Positions 1-9,306 of a DNA stretch of 64,000 nt are shown here, piece by piece; the stretch's first letter is position 1, and each line of letters begins with the position of its first letter. Source of the stretch: Pseudoalteromonas viridis (lineage in GTDB: Bacteria > Pseudomonadota > Gammaproteobacteria > Enterobacterales > Alteromonadaceae). Under the pieces are notes generated by a model. It was not told where the DNA came from, searched no databases, and worked only from the letters and a program-made list of their open reading frames with translations. Both the position numbers and the translations under genes were made by a program. Where the stretch lies: assembly GCF_017742995.1 (NCBI RefSeq), contig NZ_CP072426.1, forward strand, positions 868,001-932,000. Direction: 5' to 3'.

Positions 1-995
1 CCGTCGAGGGCGCAAATATATATGCAATAGAGAATAACCCCTATTATGCGGTCAGAGTGATTGAGAAAATTGCCACACTGGAAGGCCAGATCAGCCCGGA
101 ACCAGATATCAGGCAGCTCGCCAGTGAAGAGCAGCTACCAACCATTGAACAAGCACAGCAAAGAAATGCCTTAATTCTGGTGATAGAAGACAACGTTTAC
201 AATCAGGATTTGTTTAAGCGCCAGCTGGCATTGCTTGGCTTACAGTGCATTATTGCCGAGCACGGCGCCATTGCGCTGGAGCTCATGCAGAAGTATCAGT
301 TCTCTTTGATCATCAGTGATTGCCATATGCCGGTCATGGACGGGTATAGCTTTGCGAAAACCTACCGCGAACTTGAAGCGCAAGGTAAAGTACCGAGCCT
401 GCCCATCATCGCAGCCACGGCGAATGCACTCAGTGGCGAGCGCGAAAAATGTCTTAAAGCCGGGATGGATGATTATATCTGCAAGCCCATAGTATTGCAT
501 GCTCTGCGCGGCAAAATAGAACAATGGTTGCACAGACCACAGCCATCTGGATTAGCGGCCCTGAACGGCCATAGCGCAGAGCAAGTCAGTCTGCTTACCG
601 AGCCCTCTGAAGTGGCTTCCACAACAGCTCAGGAAGAGACTTCTGAACCGGAAGCCCCTTCAGCACGTATCGTAGATTTAAGTGTGCTGGAAAACTATGT
701 TGGCGCTGACGAAGCGATTCAGAAGCAATTCTTACAAGGCTTTTTGGCCGACTCCCGCCCTTTGGTGGAGGGGATGAATGGCCGCGACGACGTGTCTCTC
801 AGCACCATTAAAAACACCGCGCACCAGTTAAAATCATCAGCAAAGGCCATTGGCGCGCAGTCACTTGCTGACGACTTTTCCGCACTGGAACAAGCCGCTA
901 AGGCTGAAGATGTCACGCAGGTACAGGCCTTGCAAAAGGCCTGCGACGAAAAGTTTAATGCCGCATGTGTGGAAATAGAAACTATACTTGAGTAA
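1..995 (+). CDS. Hybrid sensor histidine kinase, C-terminal part (REC + HPt), cut by window edge
   Basis: The reading frame is open to the left edge (first full codon at base 3), so this is the 3' end of a longer gene; the GTG at 57 is only an internal codon. Counting from that GTG, a receiver domain spans about residues 38-155, with acidic pair E44-D45, phospho-acceptor D88 in SDCHMPVMDG and conserved K143. A histidine phosphotransfer domain follows, about 205-310, with phospho-site H256 in AHQLKSSA. The usual role is phosphorelay from a sensor kinase core, not visible here, through REC and HPt to a separate regulator. The downstream REC-EAL protein is the obvious partner. REC and HPt calls are secure; the upstream sensor part is inferred. 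Confidence 0.88.
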   Translation, partial: VEGANIYAIENNPYYAVRVIEKIATLEGQISPEPDIRQLASEEQLPTIEQAQQRNALILVIEDNVYNQDLFKRQLALLGLQCIIAEHGAIALELMQKYQFSLIISDCHMPVMDGYSFAKTYRELEAQGKVPSLPIIAATANALSGEREKCLKAGMDDYICKPIVLHALRGKIEQWLHRPQPSGLAALNGHSAEQVSLLTEPSEVASTTAQEETSEPEAPSARIVDLSVLENYVGADEAIQKQFLQGFLADSRPLVEGMNGRDDVSLSTIKNTAHQLKSSAKAIGAQSLADDFSALEQAAKAEDVTQVQALQKACDEKFNAACVEIETILE

Positions 996-1062
996 AAAGT
1001 ATGGCCGCGCAAGTCGTATTCAGGACTATACATGCTTAAAACGCAGGGTCACAAAAGGCAAG

Positions 1063-2268
1063 ATGAATAATCTGATCAGAGTAATCGCAATCGATGACAA
1101 TCAGTTCATAATTACCCAGCTGGAATTGTTGCTACAACAAGTTGCCCGGGACGTCGACTATCATGGCTTTACGGCAGGTCGCCGTGCCTTAGACTCAGGG
1201 CTATGTGACTCAGCATCCCTGATTTTTTTAGATCTAAACATGCCCGAAATCGACGGGATTGAATTACTGCGTATTTTTGCCGATGCCAAGTTAACAACAC
1301 CTATCGTTTTGCTCAGCGGCGAAGACAAAGACGTACTCGAAACCGCCAGTAATCTGGGCACCATGCACAACCTTAACATCATCTCTAACATCGACAAACC
1401 AGTGTCTCTGCCACGACTGAAATCGCTGCTTGAATGTTTGGATCAGCACCATAGAGCGTCGCCCACTGTGGCAGAAAAAAGCTATAACGCCAGTGACATT
1501 CGCATTGGACTGGACCGAGCGCAATTTAAAGCCCATTACCAACCCAAGGTATCACTGGAATCACTCAACGTAATTGGTATGGAAATACTGGCGCGCTGGT
1601 ATCACCCTTTCGATGGCTTAGTATCTCCCGGCGATTTTATTCCTCAGCTCGAACGTGCCGGTTTATCTGCCGAGCTCTCATTACAACTACTGACACAAAC
1701 CCTGGCGCTTTACGACACACACTATGAGCAGGTTAAGTCGCTGAGTTTCAGCCTGAACCTTAGCGCGGGTGCCCTGTACGACATTGAGCTGCCAAACAAG
1801 CTGGCCACTTTATGTGACCAATACGCCGTACCGCGTAAGCAGATCATTCTGGAGATCACAGAAAGCCAGCTGCTCGACAACCTTCCCCGCACACTGGAGG
1901 TGCTGCTGCGCTTCAGATTAAAAGGGTTTCCGCTGTCAATCGACGACTTTGGCACGGGGTTTTCAAGCTTTACCCAACTCAATCAAGTGCCCTTTAGCGA
2001 ACTCAAAATAGACCGCAGCTTTGTCCAGAACTGTGATACAGACAGCAAGAAACAAGCGATTGTCTCTGCGACCTCCGACCTGGCAAAAAAATTGTCATTA
2101 AAAACGGTTGCCGAAGGTATAGAACACGCGGGTGAACTAAACTATTTACGCAAATGCGGCATTGATGTCGCACAGGGTTTTTTGTTCGCCAAACCCCTGG
2201 CCACCGATGCCTTGTTGAATTGGCTTGAGCACAATCTCGACAAGCCGCTGGCGGAGTGGGGAACATGA
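1063..2268 (+). CDS. RocR-like response regulator: REC + EAL cyclic-di-GMP phosphodiesterase
   Basis: 401 residues from ATG 1063, chosen because AAAGG stands just upstream; an earlier in-frame start at 988 would overlap the previous gene. The receiver domain covers about residues 1-125, with D11-D12 and acceptor D57 in FLDLNMPEIDG. The EAL domain covers about 145-395. The signature reads EIL instead of EAL, but the other catalytic motifs are present: SLNLSAG, LEITES, IDDFGTGFS, LKIDRSF, VAEGIEH and QGFLFAKPL. It should therefore be an active enzyme that linearises c-di-GMP under phosphorylation control. The REC-EAL layout is that of Pseudomonas RocR. It lies 67 bases after the HPt kinase and overlaps the next gene by ATGA, so one operon is likely. 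Confidence 0.88.
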   Translation: MNNLIRVIAIDDNQFIITQLELLLQQVARDVDYHGFTAGRRALDSGLCDSASLIFLDLNMPEIDGIELLRIFADAKLTTPIVLLSGEDKDVLETASNLGTMHNLNIISNIDKPVSLPRLKSLLECLDQHHRASPTVAEKSYNASDIRIGLDRAQFKAHYQPKVSLESLNVIGMEILARWYHPFDGLVSPGDFIPQLERAGLSAELSLQLLTQTLALYDTHYEQVKSLSFSLNLSAGALYDIELPNKLATLCDQYAVPRKQIILEITESQLLDNLPRTLEVLLRFRLKGFPLSIDDFGTGFSSFTQLNQVPFSELKIDRSFVQNCDTDSKKQAIVSATSDLAKKLSLKTVAEGIEHAGELNYLRKCGIDVAQGFLFAKPLATDALLNWLEHNLDKPLAEWGT

Positions 2269-2624
2269 GCCAGAGCGCCATCCTGATTGATGACAACGCA
2301 CTGTTTCTGAAGCTACTGAGCAGCCAACTTGCTTCTTTAGGGGTGAGCGTGTCGCTGGCAAGAGACAAACAGGAGCTACTGGCACACCTTGAGTCTAACT
2401 GGTACGACTGGGCATTTATTGATGCTCATCTGGAAGATGGCGAGTGCGGGCTTCAGCTGGCTGATGTGCTCAAAGAGCAACAACAAAACCATGAGCGCCC
2501 CTGCACTTTGGTGGGTATGTCGGGTGATGAGATCTGTGCCAGTCGTTATGCCAGTGCAGGAATAAGCCAACATTTTGTAAAACCAATCACTCTGCAACAG
2601 CTCAGAGCCCTGCTCTGTGTGTAA
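2265..2624 (+). CDS. Single-domain response regulator (REC only)
   Basis: 119 residues. The start ATG at 2265 overlaps the stop of the REC-EAL gene (ATGA), indicating translational coupling; a GTG nine bases earlier is the less likely start. The protein is one receiver domain with acidic pair DD in LIDDNALF, a putative acceptor Asp in FIDAHLEDGE and the conserved Lys in FVKPI. There is no output domain, so it probably acts as a phosphate sink or passes phosphate or binds a partner within the same relay as its neighbours. The partner cannot be told from sequence. Confidence 0.8.
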   Translation: MSQSAILIDDNALFLKLLSSQLASLGVSVSLARDKQELLAHLESNWYDWAFIDAHLEDGECGLQLADVLKEQQQNHERPCTLVGMSGDEICASRYASAGISQHFVKPITLQQLRALLCV

Positions 2625-2670
2625 ATGATATCGCAGCAGGTAAAGAACATGTTCCGGGAAGCCGCATACG

Positions 2671-3891
2671 ATGACAGGAAATAGCCCCAATCACGCACAG
2701 CGTCGACCTCAGGTCATTATTATTTGCGACAATACCGACGAACTGACCGGTGTAATAGAGATTGTTGAAACGCACACGGACGCCTATCGCACCGTGTTTC
2801 ACTGGGAGGAAACGGCGGAACTCATTGTAGAAACCAACCCACCTATTATTCTTATGGCAAAGAATGATGTTGCCGGTAGTATCGAAATCTACACTGAGCT
2901 ATCGAAACAGGGACTGCTGAATTATCCGCACAAAAACATTTTGCTATGCGAAAATAAAGAATCGGGCATCGCTTTTAAATGTTGCATGAAGGATATCTTC
3001 AGCGACTACTTTGTGCACAAGCCCATGTACGAAAACTACCGCTTCAGAATGATTTTACACAATGCGCTAAACCAGGTGTCTGGCAGCAATAAAAGCGCTC
3101 AGCTACAGGAAGCCCATTTTGGAAAAATCGACGACAAGTTGCGGGTATTAATTGACGATTTAGCTCAATACCGGACCAAAACTGAAGATAACTTTGCGCA
3201 AACCCGGGATGAAATTGCGAAGCAGCAGGGTCACAATGATGTGCAAAAGCAAATGCTTGAACAATTAAGAGAGCAACATATCAACCCATTAATGGCACAG
3301 CTGGAACATCAACTGACGTCCAGCGTGGAATTACTTAAGTCCCAGCTTAAGGACAAACAGGTTTCTTTGGCAGAGTTATCTGCACTGCTGACTGAAAAAC
3401 GTGTTCCCCGCAGTGTATCGGCAGCTCAGATGCACCCAGCCAAAGAAGAAACGACCACGCCCCCTAAACCAGTATCAGCAGCCCAGCCAGCTAAACCCGA
3501 AGCCCCCAAAAAAATGCGCATTCTGGTGGTAGAAGACAACGAAATTTATCGCGAAATGCTGCTCAAAATACTTCGCGAAGAGGACCACATTACAGAGTAT
3601 GCCACAACGGGACTTGAAGCCGTGAAGCTGTTGAAGAAGAAAAAGTTTGACATGGTGTTTATGGATCTGTTTATGCCCGAGTTGGACGGCTACAACACCA
3701 CCAAGAACATACGTACCTTCAAACACTGTAAAACACTTCCCATCATTGCGCTGTCGACCAATCGCAACAAAGAACTGATCCGTAAATGGGCCAGCCTGGG
3801 CCTGATGGGCTATATCACTAAGCCTTCTACCAAGCTGGCCATACTCAAAGCCATCGACAAAGTTCAGGGCAGTTACAACACCGCTCACTGA
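2671..3891 (+). CDS. Two-receiver protein: degenerate REC, coiled coil, intact REC
   Basis: 406 residues. The N-terminal 130 residues have a receiver-like fold pattern (VIIICDNTDE, HKPM) but no clear phospho-acceptor Asp where one is expected (ILMAKNDV), so this first domain looks like a pseudo-receiver. A charged, glutamine-rich helix of about residues 140-250 probably forms a coiled coil and a dimer. After a Pro/Ala/Lys-rich linker an intact receiver follows from about 285, with VVEDNE, FMDLFMPELDG and ITKPS. There is no enzymatic or DNA-binding output. It closes the signalling operon 46 bases after the single REC gene and probably integrates or scaffolds signals in that relay. Confidence 0.75.
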   Translation: MTGNSPNHAQRRPQVIIICDNTDELTGVIEIVETHTDAYRTVFHWEETAELIVETNPPIILMAKNDVAGSIEIYTELSKQGLLNYPHKNILLCENKESGIAFKCCMKDIFSDYFVHKPMYENYRFRMILHNALNQVSGSNKSAQLQEAHFGKIDDKLRVLIDDLAQYRTKTEDNFAQTRDEIAKQQGHNDVQKQMLEQLREQHINPLMAQLEHQLTSSVELLKSQLKDKQVSLAELSALLTEKRVPRSVSAAQMHPAKEETTTPPKPVSAAQPAKPEAPKKMRILVVEDNEIYREMLLKILREEDHITEYATTGLEAVKLLKKKKFDMVFMDLFMPELDGYNTTKNIRTFKHCKTLPIIALSTNRNKELIRKWASLGLMGYITKPSTKLAILKAIDKVQGSYNTAH

Positions 3892-3974
3892 AATAACAAA
3901 TAAACAACAATGCACTTGGCGCTTTCGCCCTACACTTATTAGTATGAGCGGCGGTTATCACAGCAGAGGTCGTT

Positions 3975-6128
3975 ATGGGCAAAAAAGCAGGCATTGTTGT
4001 TCTTTTCACCTTGCTCCTTGGAGCAATCACAGTTGCAGTGTTGCAGCATTACCCTCATCAGGATGAGGCAAGCTCACGACAGATAAACGCGATTGCAAAG
4101 CCTGACGCTAACCCACTACTGAGCTTTAAACCACATATATCGGCAGTACCCAGACCACCAGAGACCTTTGCGTTTCCAATTGCACTAGGCGAAACTGGAC
4201 CTGCGACTAACCTCTACTCAGGCCCTAATCAGTACCCTTTTTTTTGTATGACTCAGGAGTCGGAACTTGGCCAACCTTTGGTGGATAATCAGCAGGGCCA
4301 TGGCATTCCTATTTATCAGGGCGATCAAATTATTGGTTACAGCAAAGACTGCTCACTGCCCTCTCAACTATTTTATTTCACGCTGAGGGAACAAAACGGT
4401 GAATTTTCAGCCATCAGGCTTGATGAGATATCCGCCAGAAAGCACAACTCATCGCCTTTGTTCAGAGTGGAACAAGGCACCATCAATCGCTTTATTTACA
4501 CCCTGATCATGCCCATTTCGAATCAAGAGGTTGGAGAGCGTCTTGCTCAGTCTCAGTGGAATAAGAAGCTCATATATCAGTTTAATGGTGGATCGGGCAT
4601 CGGTTACCGACAAGGCCGACAAAAGGCCTCCAGAGTAATGACTCGCCAGGCACAGCAATTACTGGATGGCTATGCAGTGATCAGCTCCAGTGGCAACAAA
4701 ACCAGCTATACCTACAATATGCTGCTGGCAGAAGATACCGCAAGGCGTGTGAAGCAACAGTTTGTCAGCCTCTATGGTGAGCCCTTGTACACAGTGGGTA
4801 TTGGCGGCTCAGGGGGGGGCCTGGCACAATATCTGATTGGTCAAAATAGCACCGGAATATTAGATGGATTAATCCCACTGTACAGCTACCCGGATATGAT
4901 CACACAAACAACCTATGCATTAGATTGCGACTTGCTTAATAACTACTTTACTTTTCGCTCAGATAACCCCAAAGCCTGGCGGGACTGGGAGCGCAGGCGG
5001 CAAATAGAAGGCCTGAATGCGATAAACGAATTTCCACAAAAGGCCGGGTTTTTACAACCCCTGAACCAGCTCATGGCAGGGTTTGTCCCTTCCTTTCCGG
5101 ATGGCAACAGCGAGTGTATTAATGGTTACTTTGGCTTGTCTGCGTTTATCAACAATCCCAGACAAGGCTTTTTACGACCCTTTTTTTCTGATGACGTGGT
5201 TGCACAAACCCACTGGAGTTACTGGCAAGATCTGAAACATATTTTTGGTACCGATGAGCAAGGTCTTGGCAGAAGCACCTGGGACAATGTCGGCGTACAG
5301 TATGGGCTGAATGCGCTGCGCGAGGGCCACATCACCTTCTCTGAATTTATCCACATTAACCATCACATTGGTGGCTGGAAGCCTCAATCCGAGATGCGCC
5401 AGGAAGAGATAGCCTTGCCACTAGGTACCCGTATTCCTATCTGGCTTACATTGTGGGGCAATCATAATATCACTAAAGCATCAGAGGGCCCGGCCCCAAG
5501 GCATCAAGGCTCCATACAGGCAATGGAGCAGGCCTATCGCGCCGGTCAGGTCTTCATTGGCAAAATCGACTTACCCATTATTGATGCGCGTCATTACCTG
5601 GAAAACGAGCTGGACATGCATCACATGTCGGCTTCTTTTTACAGTCGGGTGCGGATTGCTCAGCATCAAGGGCACAGTGACAATCACGTCATCTGGGTTG
5701 CTCACAAAGATCACAATCCCACGGCAGCGGCTTTTAAAGCAATGGATGACTGGTTACTCGCGATGAGGGATAATCCACAGTTAAGCGCAGCAGATGCAAG
5801 GCCAGATTCTTTGCAAGATACCTGCTTTAATCAGGACGGCAGCATATATGCTGCTGGCTCAGACGTATTTGACGGACAATGGAATAACCAGCCTCAGGGT
5901 CAATGCCAGAGCCGTTTTCCCATGTTCAGTACAAGCCGTATTCAGGCCGGTGGAGGCTGGGGAGGCGATGTGTTTAAGTGCCCATTGGTAAGTATTGAAA
6001 CGGCCATTGAAAAAGGCTGGTACTTACCATTTGATGCTCGCCCTCACCAGGATATCCTTAAGGCAACGTTTCCTCAGGGGGTCTGCGACCATGAAGGGCG
6101 TGATCTGGGTCGTCCCCAAGACTTATGA
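3975..6128 (+). CDS. Secreted DUF6351-like alpha/beta-hydrolase
   Basis: 717 residues with an N-terminal hydrophobic segment (about residues 5-25) acting as signal peptide or anchor. The sequence matches what I recall of the DUF6351 family: an early SGPNQYPFFC segment, a glycine-rich strand around GGSGIGYRQG, and a nucleophile-elbow-like GIGGSGGG whose Ser is the likely catalytic residue. A late His in QHQGHSDNH is a candidate for the triad. Paired cysteines (CDLLN, SECING, CFNQDG, CQSRF, CPLV) fit an exported, disulfide-bonded enzyme. The substrate is unknown; related proteins resemble tannase/feruloyl-esterase-type hydrolases. It appears monocistronic. Confidence 0.65.
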   Translation: MGKKAGIVVLFTLLLGAITVAVLQHYPHQDEASSRQINAIAKPDANPLLSFKPHISAVPRPPETFAFPIALGETGPATNLYSGPNQYPFFCMTQESELGQPLVDNQQGHGIPIYQGDQIIGYSKDCSLPSQLFYFTLREQNGEFSAIRLDEISARKHNSSPLFRVEQGTINRFIYTLIMPISNQEVGERLAQSQWNKKLIYQFNGGSGIGYRQGRQKASRVMTRQAQQLLDGYAVISSSGNKTSYTYNMLLAEDTARRVKQQFVSLYGEPLYTVGIGGSGGGLAQYLIGQNSTGILDGLIPLYSYPDMITQTTYALDCDLLNNYFTFRSDNPKAWRDWERRRQIEGLNAINEFPQKAGFLQPLNQLMAGFVPSFPDGNSECINGYFGLSAFINNPRQGFLRPFFSDDVVAQTHWSYWQDLKHIFGTDEQGLGRSTWDNVGVQYGLNALREGHITFSEFIHINHHIGGWKPQSEMRQEEIALPLGTRIPIWLTLWGNHNITKASEGPAPRHQGSIQAMEQAYRAGQVFIGKIDLPIIDARHYLENELDMHHMSASFYSRVRIAQHQGHSDNHVIWVAHKDHNPTAAAFKAMDDWLLAMRDNPQLSAADARPDSLQDTCFNQDGSIYAAGSDVFDGQWNNQPQGQCQSRFPMFSTSRIQAGGGWGGDVFKCPLVSIETAIEKGWYLPFDARPHQDILKATFPQGVCDHEGRDLGRPQDL

Positions 6129-6230
6129 CGCTGGCTTTGCTGTGGGTATATTTTTTCGTTAGATGAATTTAACCCCTTTACGGCGAGGAGGCTTTAAATT
6201 AAGGTACAAACAAAAACGCAAGGAAACCTA

Positions 6231-6584
6231 ATGGAAGCACTTTTCTCCTATGGCACACTACAACAGCCTCAGGTGCAGCTCGATACCTTTGGCCGCTTAC
6301 TCGATGGTGAGGCAGATAGCCTGATTGGCTATCGGCTGGGCCAGGTCAGAATTAGCGATCCCGCGGTTTTGAAAAGCAGCAATAAAGAATACCACCCTAT
6401 CCTGATCCATACAGCGAGCCCGGACGATGAGGTAACAGGCACGGTATTTCTAATCACTCAGCAGGAGCTAATGCGCGCCGACAGCTACGAGGTTGACGAT
6501 TACGCCAGGCAGGAGGCAACGCTGAAATCCGGAAAAACCTGCTGGATCTATGCCGCCAGCAACAGCGCCAACCTGGTAGATTGA
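6231..6584 (+). CDS. Gamma-glutamylcyclotransferase-like (AIG2/GGCT fold) protein
   Basis: 117 residues, preceded by a good ribosome site (AAGGAAACC). The N-terminal substrate loop FSYGTL (Y7-G8-T9-L10) and the acidic residue E87 in DSYEVDDY match the GGCT/AIG2 family, where this Glu is the general acid/base for forming 5-oxoproline from gamma-glutamyl compounds. The length is typical of small bacterial members. It has no signal peptide and is cytoplasmic. The real substrate of bacterial members is seldom known. It is a stand-alone gene. Confidence 0.85.
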   Translation: MEALFSYGTLQQPQVQLDTFGRLLDGEADSLIGYRLGQVRISDPAVLKSSNKEYHPILIHTASPDDEVTGTVFLITQQELMRADSYEVDDYARQEATLKSGKTCWIYAASNSANLVD

Positions 6585-6723
6585 GGGTTAACAGGCCACA
6601 CGCCTGCTAATACCAATTTCACTTAATACCTGTTCAATTTGACGGAGCAAATAAGACGCCAAAGTAGATGATAAAAAGAACAACACGACAAGTGAGTTAG
6701 TTTTTTGCTTCTCTTCAATCTAG

Positions 6724-6747
6724 AGAAAAGCGCGCAGCTGCGCGCTT
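6724..6747 (-). terminator. Rho-independent terminator of the M14 carboxypeptidase gene
   Basis: A perfect 20-base palindrome, AAGCGCGCAG/CTGCGCGCTT (6728-6747), forms a strong hairpin. Read on the minus strand it runs into a short T-rich tail (TTTTCTCT). It lies 15 bases after the stop codon of the minus-strand carboxypeptidase gene. Confidence 0.75.
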
Positions 6748-6761
6748 ATTCAAGAGGCTAG

Positions 6762-9002
6762 TTACTTATTCTCCGTGACCGTAATATTCTGCCAAACTTC
6801 ATGAAACTCATTGTCATTGTCTATCACAACAAGCGAAATGAGATATTCACCAGGCGCATTGAAGGTATGCGTAGCTTTCTTTGCTCCGGGTAAGTATGTT
6901 GCGCTCTCTCCCATGCGCCAAAGGCGCTCAACAATTTCCCCATCCGGGTCCGTTGATGCTGAGGAATCAAACTCACACGTCAAACCGCTGCACTGATAGC
7001 TAAATTGCGCAACAGGGGGGCGTATACCATCCAGCGCTAGCTGTACTGTTTTGGTATCACGGTAACCGTGGCTGTCTTCAACCCGCAAAGTAAGCTGGTA
7101 GTTACCCGCAAGGTGATAGTCAATCTCGACCTGCTCGCCATGAAACACACCAAAGAAACGTTCACCTGCCAAAACCCATCTGTATGTCAGAGCGTTTCTA
7201 TCATCCTGGGTAACAGAACCATCAAAACCGCAAACACCTCTACGACAATCGGCCACAAAGTCCGCCACAGGCGCAACAGAACCTGGCACGGCACCATTGT
7301 CGATAGTCAGGAATTTAGCATATTTAGGGCCCCACTGGCCGCTTGCATCTTGCGCACGAAACGTCAGCGTATAACGGCCCTGACGCCAGCGATGTGTGTC
7401 CAGTGTATAATTGAGTGATTCATACACATTATCAAATACCCCATCCGCAGCGGGCAACAGAATACGTTTCTTAGCACGCTTGCCCTTTCTTTTGATGGTC
7501 AGCTCCACTTTTTGAATGGCTTCACTGGGTGGTAGCGGTCCAGTCAAAGAGCGACCAAAGAGATCATCCGCAACAGTTGCAATTATCTGCACCGGGGTGC
7601 CTGCCGGGATTGCTTCGCTGCCAGCTCCCTGTAAGCGCAAGTCGTCAATCTGTGGCCCGGCTGGCATTTTATACGGCCGCTTGGCAACCTTAGCAGCATA
7701 GATCAGAGCATTTAAATTGTTCGGGAATATTTCTCCTTCAAAGTTGGCACAACTTTCGAAAAAGGTATTGCCCAGTTCAAACGAAAATGATGCAACCCCC
7801 AGCTGTCCGTAGGCATATCCTTCTGCAGCGCCACCTGCGTTAAATACTTTGTTGGTCTGAAACGCCAGATATCCGTTGTAAGCCGCCATCCTGTGACCCA
7901 TCATAGATAACTGCTCGCCATTGGGGCTGGGGGTCTGCTCGCTCGACCAGGGCCACATCACATAGCGACTGTAACTATGCAGGTCTAAGAAAACGCCCTG
8001 TGTGTTGAGAGGTGCAGGGTCACTCAGCAGATCACCACGGCGATCTTTAAACAGGCCCTTGAGATAAGCTTGGATCGCTTGTGTTTCCGGCTCCGATGCG
8101 GCGGTGGGGCCATGATACGTTGTGGCACATTGCTCGTCAGTCGACCCACCAGTGGGTGCAGCCCAGGCAAAATCGAAGTTACGGTTAAGATCAACACCTC
8201 GCATGGTATCATCAAGTGCACAGTAGGCGGTGTTGGTGTTTTTACGCCACAATTGCCCCTGCTCGGCCAGTACACGCCCATCCGGATTGGCAATCAGTAA
8301 GATGTGGATCTCCCGCTGATCCATGATCCAGTTGATATCAGCATTGGTCTCGCGATTTTCAAGCAAATATTTGGCAAACTTCAGGGTAATCGCACCCGGC
8401 GTGTACTCACGAGCATGCAGTGCTCCTTGCATATACAGTGCCGGACGCTTACGCCATTTGTTTTTCTTTTTGTTTTTCAGCACCAAAACTGTTAGGTCGT
8501 GCCCCCCGAGGCCCTGGCTTTTCTCCCATGATGGTCCTATATGTTTGAGTTCAACGAAATCAGGATAGGTTTGCGCCAATGTCTGAGCTATTTGCTGTGT
8601 TTCTGCCAAAGTTGGGTAACACGGAAAGTTCGGTATACCTGAGATCTGTCCTGCGCTTTGGTTCCGTGGCGTCACTGGCGAATTTATTATTGGTGCACCA
8701 TTTGGGCGAACATTGCTCTGTGCTCTTAAAAAAATCAGTGCACCATTTCCCTGTAATTCAGCAAACTGAGCTTGATTGAGCATGAGTACCAGGTAATTAT
8801 CTTTTACATCCAGCACCGCATCGTGGTAACGGGTCAGGTATTGTGCTTTTTGCAGGTCACTTGAGAATGCTAACTGGTAGGTAGATAAAGCATGTTCTGG
8901 CGAAGCCAAAGAGTGTTTACTTGCCAATTCGTGGTTATTGTGTGCAGCAGCAGATAGGCTAATCCCACTTAACAGAGCCATTCCTATTATATTTTCTTTC
9001 AT
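6762..9002 (-). CDS. Secreted M14 zinc carboxypeptidase with two C-terminal PKD-type domains
   Basis: 746 residues with a signal peptide ending near SLSAAAHN. After a propeptide-like region, the M14 domain (about 115-440) shows the zinc ligands His and Glu in LHAREYTPG, the substrate segment NPDGR, LNRNFDFAW, the third ligand His in LDLHSYSRYVMW, and the catalytic Glu in FSFELGNTFFE. Two PKD-type beta-sandwich domains follow (about 570-655 and 660-745), each with a Cys pair, such as CRRGVC, and a DPDGE-type loop. The predicted role is extracellular removal of C-terminal amino acids from peptides, with PKD domains for substrate or surface binding. It is a single gene with its own terminator. 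Confidence 0.9.
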   Translation of the reverse strand: MKENIIGMALLSGISLSAAAHNNHELASKHSLASPEHALSTYQLAFSSDLQKAQYLTRYHDAVLDVKDNYLVLMLNQAQFAELQGNGALIFLRAQSNVRPNGAPIINSPVTPRNQSAGQISGIPNFPCYPTLAETQQIAQTLAQTYPDFVELKHIGPSWEKSQGLGGHDLTVLVLKNKKKNKWRKRPALYMQGALHAREYTPGAITLKFAKYLLENRETNADINWIMDQREIHILLIANPDGRVLAEQGQLWRKNTNTAYCALDDTMRGVDLNRNFDFAWAAPTGGSTDEQCATTYHGPTAASEPETQAIQAYLKGLFKDRRGDLLSDPAPLNTQGVFLDLHSYSRYVMWPWSSEQTPSPNGEQLSMMGHRMAAYNGYLAFQTNKVFNAGGAAEGYAYGQLGVASFSFELGNTFFESCANFEGEIFPNNLNALIYAAKVAKRPYKMPAGPQIDDLRLQGAGSEAIPAGTPVQIIATVADDLFGRSLTGPLPPSEAIQKVELTIKRKGKRAKKRILLPAADGVFDNVYESLNYTLDTHRWRQGRYTLTFRAQDASGQWGPKYAKFLTIDNGAVPGSVAPVADFVADCRRGVCGFDGSVTQDDRNALTYRWVLAGERFFGVFHGEQVEIDYHLAGNYQLTLRVEDSHGYRDTKTVQLALDGIRPPVAQFSYQCSGLTCEFDSSASTDPDGEIVERLWRMGESATYLPGAKKATHTFNAPGEYLISLVVIDNDNEFHEVWQNITVTENK

Positions 9003-9306
9003 AGTGTTTCCTTCTTTTTTGATGAGTGTATCTCACAGTGCTCAAACTTATGTTCCTTATTAATTAAGTTGAAGCACTCTTAAATATAAGCACACCAAAA
9101 TATGAAAAAAATCATTGTTTTACCAGTCTCCTACTCTGTCGACTAGGACTGGGCTACCGAACTGGCATGGCAAGGTAGTGAGTGCAAAATAAGTTATCTT
9201 GACAAAGTGAAGGAACTTGGCAGATGCTTTATCAGAATATAAAACATCATAAAAAAGACAGAGTGAGCGCAGGGCAAGTTTTAGATTTGCCCTGCTTTGA
9301 CATGCA
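9003..9306. other. Intergenic region between two minus-strand hydrolase genes
   Basis: AT-rich upstream region of the carboxypeptidase gene, which must hold its promoter. No convincing promoter boxes are claimed. An open frame crossing it on the minus strand (9120-9482) overlaps the end of the neighbouring hydrolase gene and has no family-like features. The only clear structure is the hairpin at 9269-9295, listed separately. Confidence 0.5.
9269..9295 (-). terminator. Hairpin after the S9-type hydrolase gene, possible terminator
   Basis: Inverted repeat GCAGGGCAA / TTGCCCTGC with a 9-base loop, 11 bases after the stop codon of the minus-strand hydrolase gene. The T-run on the minus strand begins only about 10 bases after the stem, so termination is plausible but not typical. 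Confidence 0.45.
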
